Source: Cladocopium goreaui (Eukaryota; Sar; Dinophyceae; Suessiales; Symbiodiniaceae). From it: a DNA stretch of 64,000 nucleotides. The position numbers and the translations under genes were made by a program. The stretch covers positions 185,001 to 249,000 of the forward strand of contig CAMXCT020002001.1 of the NCBI GenBank assembly GCA_947184155.2, given 5' to 3'. Shown in pieces: positions 19,727 through 29,284 of the stretch. The first letter of the stretch is position 1; every line of letters begins with the position of its first letter. Under the pieces are notes generated by a model. It made no database searches and was not told where the DNA came from. It saw only the letters and a program-made list of their open reading frames with translations.

Positions 19727-19989
19727 GTTCACTAACCCCACAGCCACAGTTGTAATTTATGCTGATCCTCTCTGGGCCCCTGGGCTGATCTCCAATATGT
19801 CCCATCAAATCATTTCCCCACCAGGAAGAGTCGTTTGCTACGGCTCATTTCTTTGTCCCCCAGGTCATAGTCACATAGTCAATCTTCGGCAGTCATCAAC
19901 AACATCATGTTTTGCTGGTTATGGTCATTTTCCATTTAAAGCATCTAAAAAATAACGGATTAAACTATCCATCCAAGGTTGGTTCGGGA

Positions 19990-20340
19990 TGTTTATTACT
20001 ATTTATTACTCACTTATTAATCACCATGAATCACGATTAATGAACATTCATCATTCATCACTATAAATCACCATTAATCACCATTAATCACCGTTATTAA
20101 CCCATATACATCTTATAAAACCCATATGATTCCTTGTAAGATCACCACTATTAGCCATGATCAATCACCAATTTTCGCTCACAATTATAAATCACAATAA
20201 ATTAATCGCTATTGATAACCATTAAATCACCATGATTAATCACTATTGACCATGATTATTCACCACTATTAACCATTATTAACCATGATTCATCACCATT
20301 ACGAACCATGATGATTAACACTTTTTTTCCCATGAGTTTA
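19990..20340. repeat. ATCACCATTAA-type degenerate tandem repeats
   Basis: Repeats of AATCACCATTAA, CACCACTATTAACCAT and related words. Similar tracts occur at 20630-20790, 26180-26290 and 59985-60060. Confidence 0.8.
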
Positions 20341-20350
20341 TTCATCACCA

Positions 20351-20468
20351 CTTAGATAGGCCATGGAGTTAGTTAACTAGTTAGTAAATGGATTATTTCC
20401 TTGGGATATAGGGTATTATATCCCCAGTTATTAACCAGGAATAGCTAATCCTATGGCCCATCTAAGTA
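20351..20468. mobile_element. Pal-H element (H1)
   Basis: TTAGATAGGCCATGGAG to ATCCTATGGCCCATCTAAG. Near copy at 36329-36448. Confidence 0.85.
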
Positions 20469-20469
20469 C

Positions 20470-20553
20470 AGATAAACCTGGATAAACCCAACACGTGATA
20501 GATCATTTTCCTGTAGAGAAACCATGGGTTTTCCCTTAAACCAATCCAATGAT
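20470..20553. repeat. Dispersed repeat P, copy 2, with Pal-G end
   Basis: GATAAACCTGGATAAACCCA, CCTGTAGAGAAACCATGG and TTCCCTTAAACCAATCC. Directly abuts H1. Confidence 0.65.
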
Positions 20554-20830
20554 ATTGATCTTGGATACTGGACAATCTATTAATATACTACTCAGGTGAT
20601 AGTCAGCCATACCATACTACTAAGCATTCATCACCATTATTAACCATGATGAGTTTATTCATTATTAACCATGATTATTCACCTCTATTATTAACCATGA
20701 TTATTCACCACTATTAACCATTATTAACACTTTTTTTTCCATGAGTTTATTCATCATCACTTATTAACCATGATGATTAACATGTTTTCCATTCATCACA
20801 ATTTTCTTCGATCCCTCGTCCCCCGCGCAC

Positions 20831-20950
20831 CTCCGGCAGCGTGGCGGTGGCTTCTGCCGCTTCCGCCTCCGGCAGCAGACTCCGGAGCTGCGTCAAGGTG
20901 CCAGCGAGATGCGCCACGAGGCCACCTCGATCGGTACGATCGAAGTGGAT
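20831..20950 (-). CDS. Exon of 40 codons, coiled-coil-like
   Basis: The acceptor is preceded by a 15-T tract and CTTACTCTCCAAG. The frame reads IHFDRTDRGGLVAHLAGTL, then QLRSLLPEAEAAEATATLPE, and meets a GAG|GTGCGC donor. It is exactly 120 bp, GC-rich and strongly helix-forming: one of the best-supported exons here. Function unknown; it fits the long minus-strand coiled-coil gene proposed for this window. Confidence 0.6.
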
Positions 20951-20991
20951 CTTGGAGAGTAAGAACACATAAAAAAAAAAAAAAATATGAT

Positions 20992-21235
20992 CATATTGTT
21001 ATACATATGCATATATATATGGATATATGGATATATATATACATAATTATACATGTAAATGGACAATATATATATATATGTGAATGATAATAGTTATATA
21101 TGCATATGTATTCAGACTGTAGTGTATATGTAGATATAATGTATATAAATTATATATGTTTTGGTTTATGTTTATTCATTTATTCCATATATTACACTAT
21201 ATTACTATATATTACTATATGTTATTTCTTATGGC
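20992..21235. repeat. TA-rich low-complexity tract
   Basis: Dense TATA/ATGTATAT words, partly palindromic. No coding signal. Confidence 0.8.
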
Positions 21236-21353
21236 ATCTTGTAGCCTGTGAGTCCCTTAAACAAGTTCGATCCATCTGCATATGTCACATCTTTCTCTTG
21301 TAACAGGTGGCTTGACACACATCGCAACACATGTGTCATGATTCATAATGGGG

Positions 21354-21457
21354 TACCCCCTGGTAATTTAACATAGCTATTGAAAATGGCCATTTATAGT
21401 GGAATTTCCCATTAAAAATTGTGATTTTGCATAGTTATGTTAGTTTACCAGAGGGTA
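21354..21457. mobile_element. Pal-A element
   Basis: TACCCCCTGGTAATTTAAC to GTTTACCAGAGGGTA, complete. Confidence 0.9.
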
Positions 21458-21586
21458 TCATCTTTCTGTCTAGCTTGTGACTATGATAATTATACTGGAC
21501 AATGGGGTCCCGAAAAATCCAAAAATACTCCTCGATGTGGGCCGTTGGGCGTCTTGGGTTCCACTTTTGGGGGCTGCAATGCTCAC

Positions 21587-21672
21587 CTTGCCAAGCTACC
21601 CAAATTCTGTGAGTTTCTTCGAACTTCATCCAGCACTGCCTGCGAATCCTGGAGCGCAGCTGTTGCTGTTGT
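21587..21672 (-). CDS. Exon island, helical
   Basis: The minus frame reads TATAALQDSQAVLDEVRRN then SQNLGSLAR and meets a canonical GCAAG|GTGAGC donor. Amphipathic and charged, like the other minus exons. The acceptor (AACAG) lacks a pyrimidine tract. Plus-strand frames here are hydrophobic shadows. Confidence 0.5.
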
Positions 21673-21942
21673 TTTTTTCCGTGATTTCATGGGTTTTTTT
21701 CGCATCAAACATGGTGAAAAAAAATGGGATTTCAATGAGACCTAATGGGCTTCAATGGGGTCATCAAGTGTTGATAAAACTTGGTTGTGTATATATAAAT
21801 ATATATATATAACTACAACTATGTTATCAAGGTATGTTATATCACTGTAATAGTTACATTATCCCAATTAGAATAATTCATTGACCTGAAATACCTGTTT
21901 CATGCCACATAGGGATGACTCCCCCAATCCGAAAAACGATAT

Positions 21943-22050
21943 CCGGTTGGTGGTGACTTACCCATCTGGAAAAATGATGGAGTTCGTCAATGGGGTTGGG
22001 ATTATCTCATATCTGACATGGAAAATAACATGTTTGAAACCACCAACCAG
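21943..22050. mobile_element. Pal-D element (D5)
   Basis: CCGGTTGGTGGTGACTTAC to GTTTGAAACCACCAACCAG. The next 35 bp (ATTCATCCATCTTTAAGTAA and on) are shared with D6 at 25117-25151. Confidence 0.85.
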
Positions 22051-22100
22051 ATTCATCCATCTTTAAGTAAACTTGTGACCAATAAGACCAACAATTCACC

Positions 22101-22275
22101 TACAAGGTGGTGCCCCAGTTCGGAATCGCGTTCAGTTGGGGGCCACATAACTCCAATGTCACTATGGTTTTTGTTGGTGATATATCGAACTAGTTTATGG
22201 GGCCATGAACATCATAAAACCAACAATTGACCTAGCTATATCCCAATGTAGCTAACAAACTTGGGCGACATTTAA
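22101..22275. mobile_element. Pal-B element, right end decayed (B8)
   Basis: TACAAGGTGGTGCCCC then AGTTCGGAATCGCG. The core GTTTTTGTTGGTGATATATC is present but there is no clear GGCACCACCTTGTA end. Confidence 0.65.
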
Positions 22276-22567
22276 TGGCTTTAATCACTGTCACTGTTTT
22301 TGATTGTTTTTGTGGATAGATATTTACGCAACTTCTCAAATGTCCATGATGTGGGCCTCAAAAACGAGAATGCAAAGTTGGGAGCCACGGAACTCCAATG
22401 CCTCACGATGGTTTCTGGTACAAAAAAATCTGACTTAATAACTGTAGTAACCACCACTAAGTATGTTAGGAATAAGTTATGTTCACTTGGTTTAGATTCA
22501 CCCCATATTAATATATAATAAGTTGGGGTGAATCTAAACCAACGAACATCACCATCCCATGGGCCCC

Positions 22568-22708
22568 CTTAAACGGATGGACTCTGTGTCCTGCCAGGTC
22601 AGATGCGCTCGCAGCGTTTCGGTCAGCTGTTGAGTCGTTTCATCGCCCACCTGGAAGCAGCGATCCCGGAGTGGGATGATGGGAAGAGCCATGGACATTT
22701 TGCATAGC
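22568..22708 (-). CDS. Coding-like exon beside a Pal-B element
   Basis: The minus frame reads MSMALPIIPLRDRCFQVG then ETTQQLTETLRAHLTWQDTE. Its upstream edge is the Pal-B9 terminus CACCACCTTGTAG, which could act as acceptor. The plus frame (RFGQLLSRFIAHLEAAIPEW) is equally open, so strand is uncertain. Confidence 0.4.
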
Positions 22709-22709
22709 C

Positions 22710-22838
22710 TACAAGGTGGTGCCCCATAGTTATCTAAGTTGGTTTATAAGTCCAATAACTATAGGGTTTATAGGGGTTATATCTATAGTTAATGGGGATT
22801 ATAAACCAACTTATAACTATGGGGGGCACCACCTTGTA
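22710..22838. mobile_element. Pal-B element (B9), complete
   Basis: TACAAGGTGGTGCCCC to GGGGGCACCACCTTGTA, with TA at both outer edges as expected of a TA target-site duplication. Confidence 0.9.
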
Positions 22839-22874
22839 AATGGGATGAGGTTTAGTGGGAATCCCTATATAGCC

Positions 22875-22983
22875 TACAGTTATGGCCATGGCTATTAGTT
22901 CTAACTGGTTATTTCAATGGGATTATACATTCTATAAATGGGGTTAGTTCAGTACTTATAACTGGCAAAGGGCCTCAACTGTA
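22875..22983. mobile_element. Pal-F element (F2), inverted
   Basis: TACAGTTATGGCCATGGC to AAGGGCCTCAACTGTA. Core variant GGTTATTTCAATGGG. Confidence 0.85.
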
Positions 22984-23431
22984 GAAATTTAGTATTCCCA
23001 AAGTTTATGGGAAGAATGGGGATTATAGTGGGATCCGATATGATTTTAGATGGTTTTTATGGGTATTAAAGAGGATTTGACATGCTTTTAATGGGATAAC
23101 TTAGTTTATAGCTCGGTTGACTATAGTTAAGCTATATCCCCCTAAGCACCAGTTAACCAAGTTATGTGCGTCAACTTAGAGATTTCGCATGGCGGGGCCT
23201 CACCTTGCAGGTTTTACTACCTCGGTCTTTGGGACTACTATGACTATCACTCATGATAGGAACCCCAAAACAGCCAGTAAAATAGGATGATACCAGTCAC
23301 ATGTTTTCATCCGCATAACATAATAACATAAAGTAACTTACAACATAATAGTTTATAGAACTGTTGGGTCTGCGTATGGTTCGCTGGGTTACCAAAAAGC
23401 AACACACATAACTGGCGGGAACAACCTAGCA

Positions 23432-23560
23432 TACAAGACTACTTGGTTTATAAACCCCATTAACCATAGTTACTTATTATGTTATTTGCGTATCATAAAC
23501 CATAGTTATTGGAGATATGTTCACCAACTTAGCTATCGTTCGGGGGCCCCACAAGACTAG
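23432..23560. mobile_element. Pal-B-type element with unusual termini (B16)
   Basis: Core as in B1, but with ends ACAAGACTACTTGG and GGGGGCCCCACAAGACTAG. Confidence 0.6.
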
Positions 23561-23707
23561 CCATGACTAGGCACGACACGATATCAGCCATTACAAAACT
23601 ACCCATGTGGGTTGGTCATAATATGGGGCTATACCTGGATGATTGGGGATTATGCAACCAGTAATACAGTGGATGGTTGCGAAATCCTGCACCAGTTGGC
23701 AACCATT

Positions 23708-23785
23708 ACTGGTTGGTGGTTTCAACCCCTCTGAATAATATTAGTCAATGGGAAGGATTATCCCATATATTATTTGCTTTATAAA
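23708..23785. mobile_element. Pal-D fragment (D7)
   Basis: CTGGTTGGTGGTTTCAACC and the core through CCCATATATTA. The right end is replaced by TTTATAAACCAAC (a Pal-B word). Confidence 0.65.
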
Positions 23786-23925
23786 CCAACTACGTAGAAT
23801 GTTAATCTATCTATAATTAATTTGACTATGATTGACTTACCTATCCGTCTCGGGGGCGTGATAGTCATAATAGTCATAATTCAGAGTCGCTACCAAAACC
23901 CGAGACTTTTTTTGGGGGGAATATT

Positions 23926-24084
23926 CAATGGGAGATCTTCAGGATCCTAAAATGGAGCTACCGTGCCATATTTTGGGCCATATTTTGTTGGGATAGTCCC
24001 ATACATAGGCCTGACAAATTTGGCCTTTATATATCGTAGATACCTCAGTGATACCTCCAATCAATCGGTTCCTGAAGTGGCTAT
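23926..24084. mobile_element. Pal-L element (L1)
   Basis: TTCAGGATCCTAAAATGG, ACATAGGCCTGAC and CAATCGGTTCCTGAAGTGG. Relatives at 41719, 56738 and 63588. Confidence 0.75.
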
Positions 24085-24104
24085 ATGGCACTATATGGCT
24101 ATAA

Positions 24105-24235
24105 AGATGCAAAAGTTGTTTCTGCTTTCTGCCGTGGCCCACATCACGCGCAGATGTTGGTTTTGACTTCCCTTGACTGTCCCTGTTCTCACCCGTGTGA
24201 TCTGATGACATGGACGCACTGGCACTTTGTCTGGA
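24105..24235 (-). CDS. Exon 3' of the G4 intron, Ser-rich
   Basis: After acceptor GAGCCCAG the minus frame reads SRQSASASMSSDHTGENRD then SQGKSKPTSARDVGHGRKQK. It joins in frame to 24347-24446 when the 111-bp intron is removed, and both parts have the same Ser/Thr/Lys-rich, probably disordered composition. End not fixed. No family recognised. Confidence 0.5.
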
Positions 24236-24249
24236 CTGGGCTCACTTTC

Positions 24250-24345
24250 AACGGATTGGTTTAAGGGAAAATCTACAGGAAACCATAGATTTTCCCATTA
24301 AATATGGGGTTTTCCTGTAAATTTTCCGTTAAACCAATCCATTGA
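24250..24345. mobile_element. Pal-G element (G4) making up most of a predicted intron
   Basis: CGGATTGGTTTAAGGG to CCGTTAAACCAATCC. It takes 96 of the 111 bp between two in-frame exons (intron 24236-24346). This is the clearest introner-like case in the window. Confidence 0.9.
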
Positions 24346-24346
24346 C

Positions 24347-24446
24347 ACTTGTTCTCTTTGTGGACTCTGTCTTCTCAAACGTGTCTGCCAAAGCTGACTT
24401 TTCTCGAATTGACGACTGTTTTTCACCGTGCCAGTGATGGCCGATT
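24347..24446 (-). CDS. Exon 5' of the G4 intron
   Basis: Acceptor TGTTGGAACAG, then IGHHWHGEKQSSIREKSAL, then ADTFEKTESTKRTS, meeting donor AAGT|GTCAATGG. Phase agrees with the next exon. A plus frame (KVLPAITNEREENMTGREL) overlaps just upstream (about 24457-24540) and is an alternative reading there. Confidence 0.5.
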
Positions 24447-24538
24447 CTGTTCCAACAGAAAGTGCTGCCTGCCATCACCAATGAGCGCGAGGAGAACATG
24501 ACTGGTCGCGAATTGCTTAAAAGTGTGACCAGACGCAA

Positions 24539-24638
24539 ACAGTTAAGGCCCTTTACCAGTTATAAGTACTTATAACCCCATTTATAGAATGTATAATCCC
24601 ATTTATAACCAGTTATAACTAATAAATGGCCATAACTG
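24539..24638. mobile_element. Pal-F element (F3)
   Basis: ACAGTTAAGGCCCTTTACC to GGCCATAACTG. Has the CCCATTTATAACC core form. Confidence 0.85.
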
Positions 24639-25008
24639 AAGGTTGAATTTTTGTTTCCCCTTGTGGCTACGATTTTCCTAGATTGGAGCAAGCCTGATAC
24701 GCTTGGTGGTTTGATCTACAGCACAGGTTTAGTTTTTCATGTGGAAAAAATCTAGCTTGCAAAATTTAATGGTGTGGCTACAATCCATTGATTCTATGCA
24801 TATTTTGCATATAATTATGTATATATATAATCATGGACATTCTGTACACAAAATTATATGTTGATAAACAGTGGGATTTCAGTAGGACATCTGGTGTTTG
24901 CTCATCTTTCTGCAAAAGATATACACTCTGGTGAAACTGCACTCAGTATGAGTCCAGCTCCGGGACCTTATTGCTTTGTTTCTCCACATGAACTGTCATG
25001 GCATGTTC

Positions 25009-25116
25009 CTGGTTGGTGGTGACTTAACCATCCTGAAAAATGATGGAGTTCGTCAATGGGGTTGGGATTATCCCATATATGAAATGGAAAACACAATGTT
25101 TGAAACCACCAACCAG
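25009..25116. mobile_element. Pal-D element (D6)
   Basis: CTGGTTGGTGGTGACTTAAC to TTTGAAACCACCAACCAG. Part of a longer duplication with 21943-22085. Confidence 0.85.
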
Positions 25117-25151
25117 ATTCATCCATCTTTAAGTAAACTTGTGACCAATAA

Positions 25152-25657
25152 AAGCCATGTTCCAAACCACCGTTCCCAGTATCAGTATTAGGAGTAGGAT
25201 GCTTCAGCCACCATCTTTTTCTCGGTCAATCTTTTGGAGACATTTCAAAGAGGCTCACGGGACACAGTGTAGCAACCAATTTGCATAATTATACTTGGAA
25301 GTGCAGTTCCAAATGTGAGTGGATATATTATATGTGTTTTTTTAAACAAAAAATGTAACTATAGTTACATAGTCAACTATTTATATTATAACTATTATAA
25401 CTATTCATATTATAATTATTTATAACATGTTATGACTATAGTATATTTTATAACCCATTAGTTTTACCAAAAAAGCACCCCTAATAAAAAATAGTGCCAG
25501 TATGGCTTCACTTGGCATTGAGGCACAAGAAGTTGAGTTGCTGCCATGGACTTTCACGTCCTCCATTAAGATCATATGCCCATGATCCTGACAAAAAGTT
25601 CTTTGGGGCCTAACATGGCCTAACCTCCTGATGCTGTAAGGGAAGGTGCAAAGGGGA
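25152..25657. other. AT-rich stretch, no gene seen
   Basis: Includes repeated AACTATTATAACTATT words around 25350-25450. No exon-like island. Confidence 0.4.
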
Positions 25658-25770
25658 TACCCTCTGGTAAACTAACAGATTGCGAACTGGAAAATGGCCC
25701 ATTTATAGTTGATTTACCTGTTAAAACTTGTGGATCTTTCCATAGTTTTTTGTTAACGTTTACCATGATT
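25658..25770. mobile_element. Pal-A copy, right end lost
   Basis: TACCCTCTGGTAAACTAAC, the GATTGCGAACTGG variant, then GTTAACGTTTACCATGATT instead of the usual terminus. Confidence 0.75.
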
Positions 25771-25907
25771 CACCATTCCAAGTGTAGCCACCAATTTTCT
25801 TCCGGACTGCCAGGGTGAATGTTCCGATGAACATTGGAGAAGTGATGCAGCCCTCTGGTTCGGTCACCACCTTGCAGTATTGAACATGGTGATTTTCAAG
25901 CCATGGT

Positions 25908-26050
25908 TACCCTCTGGTAAACGTTAACAAAAAACGAACTGGAAAATTATCACCATGCTATTAATGGATTTAATGGGTACAGTAAATCCACGAACTGTCG
26001 GCTGGGCCACGGCTTCTATGTCGCTAAAACTGTAAACGTTAGTTTACCAG
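25908..26050. mobile_element. Diverged Pal-A copy
   Basis: TACCCTCTGGTAAACGTTAAC to GTTAGTTTACCAG, with an enlarged GC-richer centre. Confidence 0.65.
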
Positions 26051-26301
26051 GCCGGCTGCCTATCATGAATCACCTATCAATCCCAATGTTGTTGCGGTGA
26101 AAAATCCCAATCTTCGACTGGATTTGCTGATTTGCTGCAAATCCAGACGTGGATTTTCAAATAGCCATTGTTTCCCTATAAATCCCATTGAAATTCCATA
26201 AAGTCACCATTAAATTCCATTAAATCATTGATTCATCATTAAGTCAATTCATTCAATCACAATCAATCACTATTAAATCACCTTTAAATCCCAGTTTAAC
26301 G

Positions 26302-26380
26302 TCAAGAATGCACCAACGAATCGCCGAGACACTTCGCCACGTCCGGTTCCCAAGCTGCTAATGCTGCAAGCCAGGGCCAC
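26302..26380 (-). CDS. Short exon island
   Basis: Acceptor CCATCAG, then WPWLAALAAWEPDVAKCLGD, then SLVHS and a stop. Probably a C-terminal or small internal exon. No family recognised. Confidence 0.35.
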
Positions 26381-26446
26381 CTGATGGATGGAGATCGTTG
26401 GTCCTCAAGCTATGAAATTTGGACCATATCCATATATATATATATA

Positions 26447-26561
26447 TACCCTCTGGTTATTTAACATAGCCATGGAAAATGGCCCATTTATAGATGATGT
26501 TCCCATTAAAACCTCCATTTATGAGGGATTTTCCATGGCTATGTTAAATAACCAGAGGGTA
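26447..26561. mobile_element. Pal-A element (TTATTTAAC subtype)
   Basis: TACCCTCTGGTTATTTAAC to GTTAAATAACCAGAGGGTA, complete. Same subtype as 62992-63109. Confidence 0.9.
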
Positions 26562-26570
26562 ATACATATT

Positions 26571-26705
26571 TACAACGTGAGGCCCCCAAGATATCTAAGT
26601 TGGTGAACATAACTCCAATTTCACTATGGTTTATGGTACGCAAATAACTATAGTTACTGGGGCGAATCTAAACCAACAAACATAACTGGGGGGCCTCACA
26701 TTGTA
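26571..26705. mobile_element. Pal-E element (E2)
   Basis: TACAACGTGAGGCCCCC to GGGGGGCCTCACATTGTA. Confidence 0.9.
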
Positions 26706-26779
26706 TGGAATATATATAATATTTCACTAACATTCACCATTAAGCACCAACAAATTGGATTCGATGATTTAACTATGAA

Positions 26780-26892
26780 TCTGGGCAAATTATAATATTT
26801 CACCTGAAACTTGCGGCCATTTGGGGATGATTTCCCTAACATTAACCATGATTCCAGTGAGGGAGAACAGTGAGGTCGTTATAATTTACCCA
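26780..26892. mobile_element. Pal-I element (I2)
   Basis: CTGGGCAAATTATAATA to CGTTATAATTTACCCA, with CCAGTGAGGGAGAACAG. Confidence 0.85.
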
Positions 26893-26991
26893 TATATAAT
26901 ATACGTGTGTATATATATAGTATGATCGAGGGTCAAATCCTAAACCTAGAACATGGATATAGGTATCATACAAAGATTAATTTTTGGTTAA

Positions 26992-27255
26992 TCAGACATT
27001 TGTTTCCATAAAATAACGTACGACACTCTGGTTATTAGCTGCTTGTTCCACCAACATTTCCCCCCGCTTCATCAACTCATGCCAATCCCCTTTTGGATCG
27101 TCTTGACCCCAAAGGGGCAGCGGCGTAGAGCCGCCGTGCTCGCCACAGAACTCATTGCCTGACCACACGACTGAGATGATGCGGATTTGCGAGCCATAGC
27201 TGCTATGTTTGTGCAGAAGTTCTATAACCTTGGCAATGTTCGCCTTGCACAAGGC
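26992..27255 (-). CDS. Exon with stop, possible hydrolase C-terminus
   Basis: The minus frame reads LCKANIAKVIELLHKHSS, then RIISVVWSGNEFCGEHGG, then STPLPLWGQDDPKGDWHEL, ending VVRYFMETNV-stop. It reads as a globular protein. With the upstream ILILIILGGNG segment it faintly recalls SGNH/GDSL-type hydrolases, but no catalytic set can be shown. A TAA lies just upstream in frame, so the exon must start near DLQAL. Confidence 0.5.
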   Translation of the reverse strand, partial: ALCKANIAKVIELLHKHSSYGSQIRIISVVWSGNEFCGEHGGSTPLPLWGQDDPKGDWHELMKRGEMLVEQAANNQSVVRYFMETNV

Positions 27256-27425
27256 CTGGAGGTCTTAGCACAGTGTTCTTTTTCCTGTCCAAATGCTGGG
27301 AAGTTGGATCGAGAGGATTCCATTGCCTCCAAGAATGATGAGAATGAGGATACGTCCACCTTTTGATGATCTGCGAGACCTCTGTTCCGAAGGCCACCCC
27401 ATGTCGTATCCAATCTCCAGGATCA
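27256..27425 (-). CDS. Upstream exon(s) of the 27-kb gene, frame unsettled
   Basis: All three minus frames are open over much of this GC-richer stretch: RILILIILGGNGILSIQ, AFGTEVSQIIKR (before an AAAAG|GTGGAC donor) and FSSFLEAMESSRSNFPAFG. The second has the best border. Precise structure needs RNA. Confidence 0.4.
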
Positions 27426-27544
27426 TTTCTGCCTTGCAGCGAAGTCCTGCACCAGGGTATACTTTATAACGTATGATTTACCTAAAATAGGATGGAAAAT
27501 CCTCCATGGTATAATATTATATTTGGGATTTTCCTAAAATTTGC

Positions 27545-27623
27545 GTATAGCTATGGAAAATCCTCCACTTATGCTGATTTACCCTCAAATGGGTCATTTT
27601 CCATGGCTACGCTGAGTAACCAG
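27545..27623. mobile_element. Pal-A-like partial copy
   Basis: ATAGCTATGGAAAATCC and CATTTTCCATGGCTACGCTG arms, with termini reduced to GAGTAACCAGAAAGC. Confidence 0.5.
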
Positions 27624-28013
27624 AAAGCACGTTTCAGTACACAAATGCATGCAGATATGACTGTAAAACCATATGACACGTGAAAACATCTATACATAAA
27701 TATAGCGCCCCCCAGTAAACCCTTTATACCGCTTAGTTGTTGATGGGCATTGTCCATTTGGAACTGGTCGAAACATGTTGAGTTTCTTACTCGGCTTGGT
27801 GGTTTGTTGATATTCTGCTACATGTTAAAGTTGGGGTGGTTTAAGTGGGAAACTGTAGTAAATTTTACCAATAGTCCAAAAGAAAGTGCAAAATCGATGA
27901 TAATCAAGGTGGATGGAAAATCGATCTAATTTGACAAGTCACAATTTGTGAGATCCCGAGCTATGTAAAGAAACAGGAAGGGATGTGATGTCACCTTGGT
28001 ATTCGATCCAAAT

Positions 28014-28117
28014 TACCCTCTGGTAAACTAACATAACTATGGAAAATCACCATTTTTAATCGGAAAACTCACTATAAATGGCCATTTTCAATAGCTACGT
28101 TAAATTACCAGAGGGTA
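28014..28117. mobile_element. Pal-A element
   Basis: TACCCTCTGGTAAACTAAC to AAATTACCAGAGGGTA. Coding-like DNA follows on the right (28128-28213). A left frame (KGCDVTLVFDPNYPL) ends at the CTG|GTAAAC site and would join in phase to CCAG|GAAATG. Confidence 0.9.
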
Positions 28118-28127
28118 ACATCCAGGA

Positions 28128-28213
28128 AATGAAGCGAGTGCACGCACAAGTCGTCAAGTCGTCAAAGGATTTCCACCGAAGTTTTTATTTTTGCCGATGC
28201 GAAGATTGTACCC
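28128..28213 (+). CDS. Coding-like island after a Pal-A copy
   Basis: After ACATCCAG the plus frame reads EMKRVHAQVVKSSKDFHRSF, then YFCRCEDCTPC and a stop. The minus strand has stops in two frames, so plus is favoured. No family recognised. Confidence 0.4.
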
Positions 28214-28270
28214 CATGTTGAAGTTGCTACCATGGTTTGAAGCTGGTGAATGTATGGTAAAAAAAAATGG

Positions 28271-28420
28271 TACCCTCTAGTTATGACTAACATAGCCATG
28301 GTAGTTCGATGACCCTAATCGAAATAGATTATTTTCCCCGCTAGAAACCTCCATTTAATCATTTATTTTGGGGATTTTCCATGGCTATGTTAGTCATAAC
28401 CAGATGGTAACCAGATGGTA
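28271..28420. mobile_element. Pal-A variant with duplicated right end
   Basis: TACCCTCTAGTTATGAC at left. The right end CCAGATGGTAA is present twice in tandem (28400-28420). Confidence 0.8.
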
Positions 28421-28424
28421 AATG

Positions 28425-28540
28425 TCCCTGGCAAGTCTCCTATCTCAATTCACCTCGCTCCCAAATGATCGACAGCTCACCTTCGCCAATTCTTTGAAGC
28501 ATTGCACCTCAGTGTTTACAAAACATCGAGGCATCGTCTC
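28425..28540 (+). CDS. Weak coding-like island
   Basis: Plus frame SLASLLSQFTSLPNDRQLTF then NSLKHCTSVFTKHRGIVS, ending near CTCAG. Minus frames have stops. Lies between Pal-A and a Pal-D fragment. Confidence 0.3.
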
Positions 28541-28543
28541 AGA

Positions 28544-28590
28544 TTGGTGGTTTCAACAGGTTGAAACAACCTTCCTGAAACTGGTGAACC
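28544..28590. mobile_element. Pal-D fragment
   Basis: TTGGTGGTTTCAACAGG and CCTTCCTGAAACTGG only. Confidence 0.45.
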
Positions 28591-28856
28591 ACATTAACTA
28601 TCCATATTATACATAAAAAAAAACTATAAATTTCATCATCCCAGCAACCCATCCAGCAACCCATCCAGCTTTTCCACGTTTAGCATCAGGATCATAGGGA
28701 TGGATGGATATTCTTCGGGGAACTCAGAGGATCATTTCATTGGGAAACTCTGTTTGTAGCTCCTTTAAGCTCTCCATTTGAAAAATAGAGGGAAATTCTA
28801 GAGGGAATTCCTGGATACCCATAGCTATCATAGCTCCGAAACGCTCCGCTCCATCA

Positions 28857-28944
28857 AACAACCACTGGATAGAAAAGAAACTCATGGCACATCATGGCGC
28901 TATCCAAATTTTGGATAATAACTGGCCTACATCCAATGGATTCC
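28857..28944 (-). CDS. Coding-like island on the far side of E3
   Basis: The minus frame reads SIGCRPVIIQNLDSAMMC then HEFLFYPVVV and a stop. It is in the same frame as 29090-29205 through the whole of E3, giving a 110-codon open frame. Confidence 0.35.
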
Positions 28945-28945
28945 C

Positions 28946-29089
28946 TACAATGTGAGGCCCCCGTTCGATATCTAAGTTGGTGAACATAACTCCAATAATT
29001 ATGGTTTATGGTACACAAATAACATTTTATAACTATAGTTACTGGGGCGAATCTAAGCCAACTTAGATATCTTGGGGCCTCACATTGTA
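28946..29089. mobile_element. Pal-E element (E3) read through by an open frame
   Basis: TACAATGTGAGGCCCC to TTGGGGCCTCACATTGTA, 144 bp (48 codons) and free of stops in one minus frame. The minus-strand edge GTACAAT|GTGAGG resembles a splice donor. Confidence 0.9.
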
Positions 29090-29205
29090 CAAAACAGTCA
29101 ACATCTTTATTGCGACATCCTCTTCCTTCATAACTGTCTGACAGGCCAGGGTCCTGCCAGGCCCAGGCGCCCCTGTCATCCTTCACACTGAGGACCTTCT
29201 GAAGG
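29090..29205 (-). CDS. Exon island upstream of E3
   Basis: Acceptor CTTTACAG, then LQKVLSVKDDRGAWAWQDPG, then LSDSYEGRGCRNKDVDCF. Convincing mixed composition on minus only. No family recognised. Confidence 0.45.
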
Positions 29206-29284
29206 CTGTAAAGATCATAAGATCGAACTCACTGTGAAGAAATGTCTGGGGAACCAGAACAACTTCTTGGAATGGGGTTGATAT

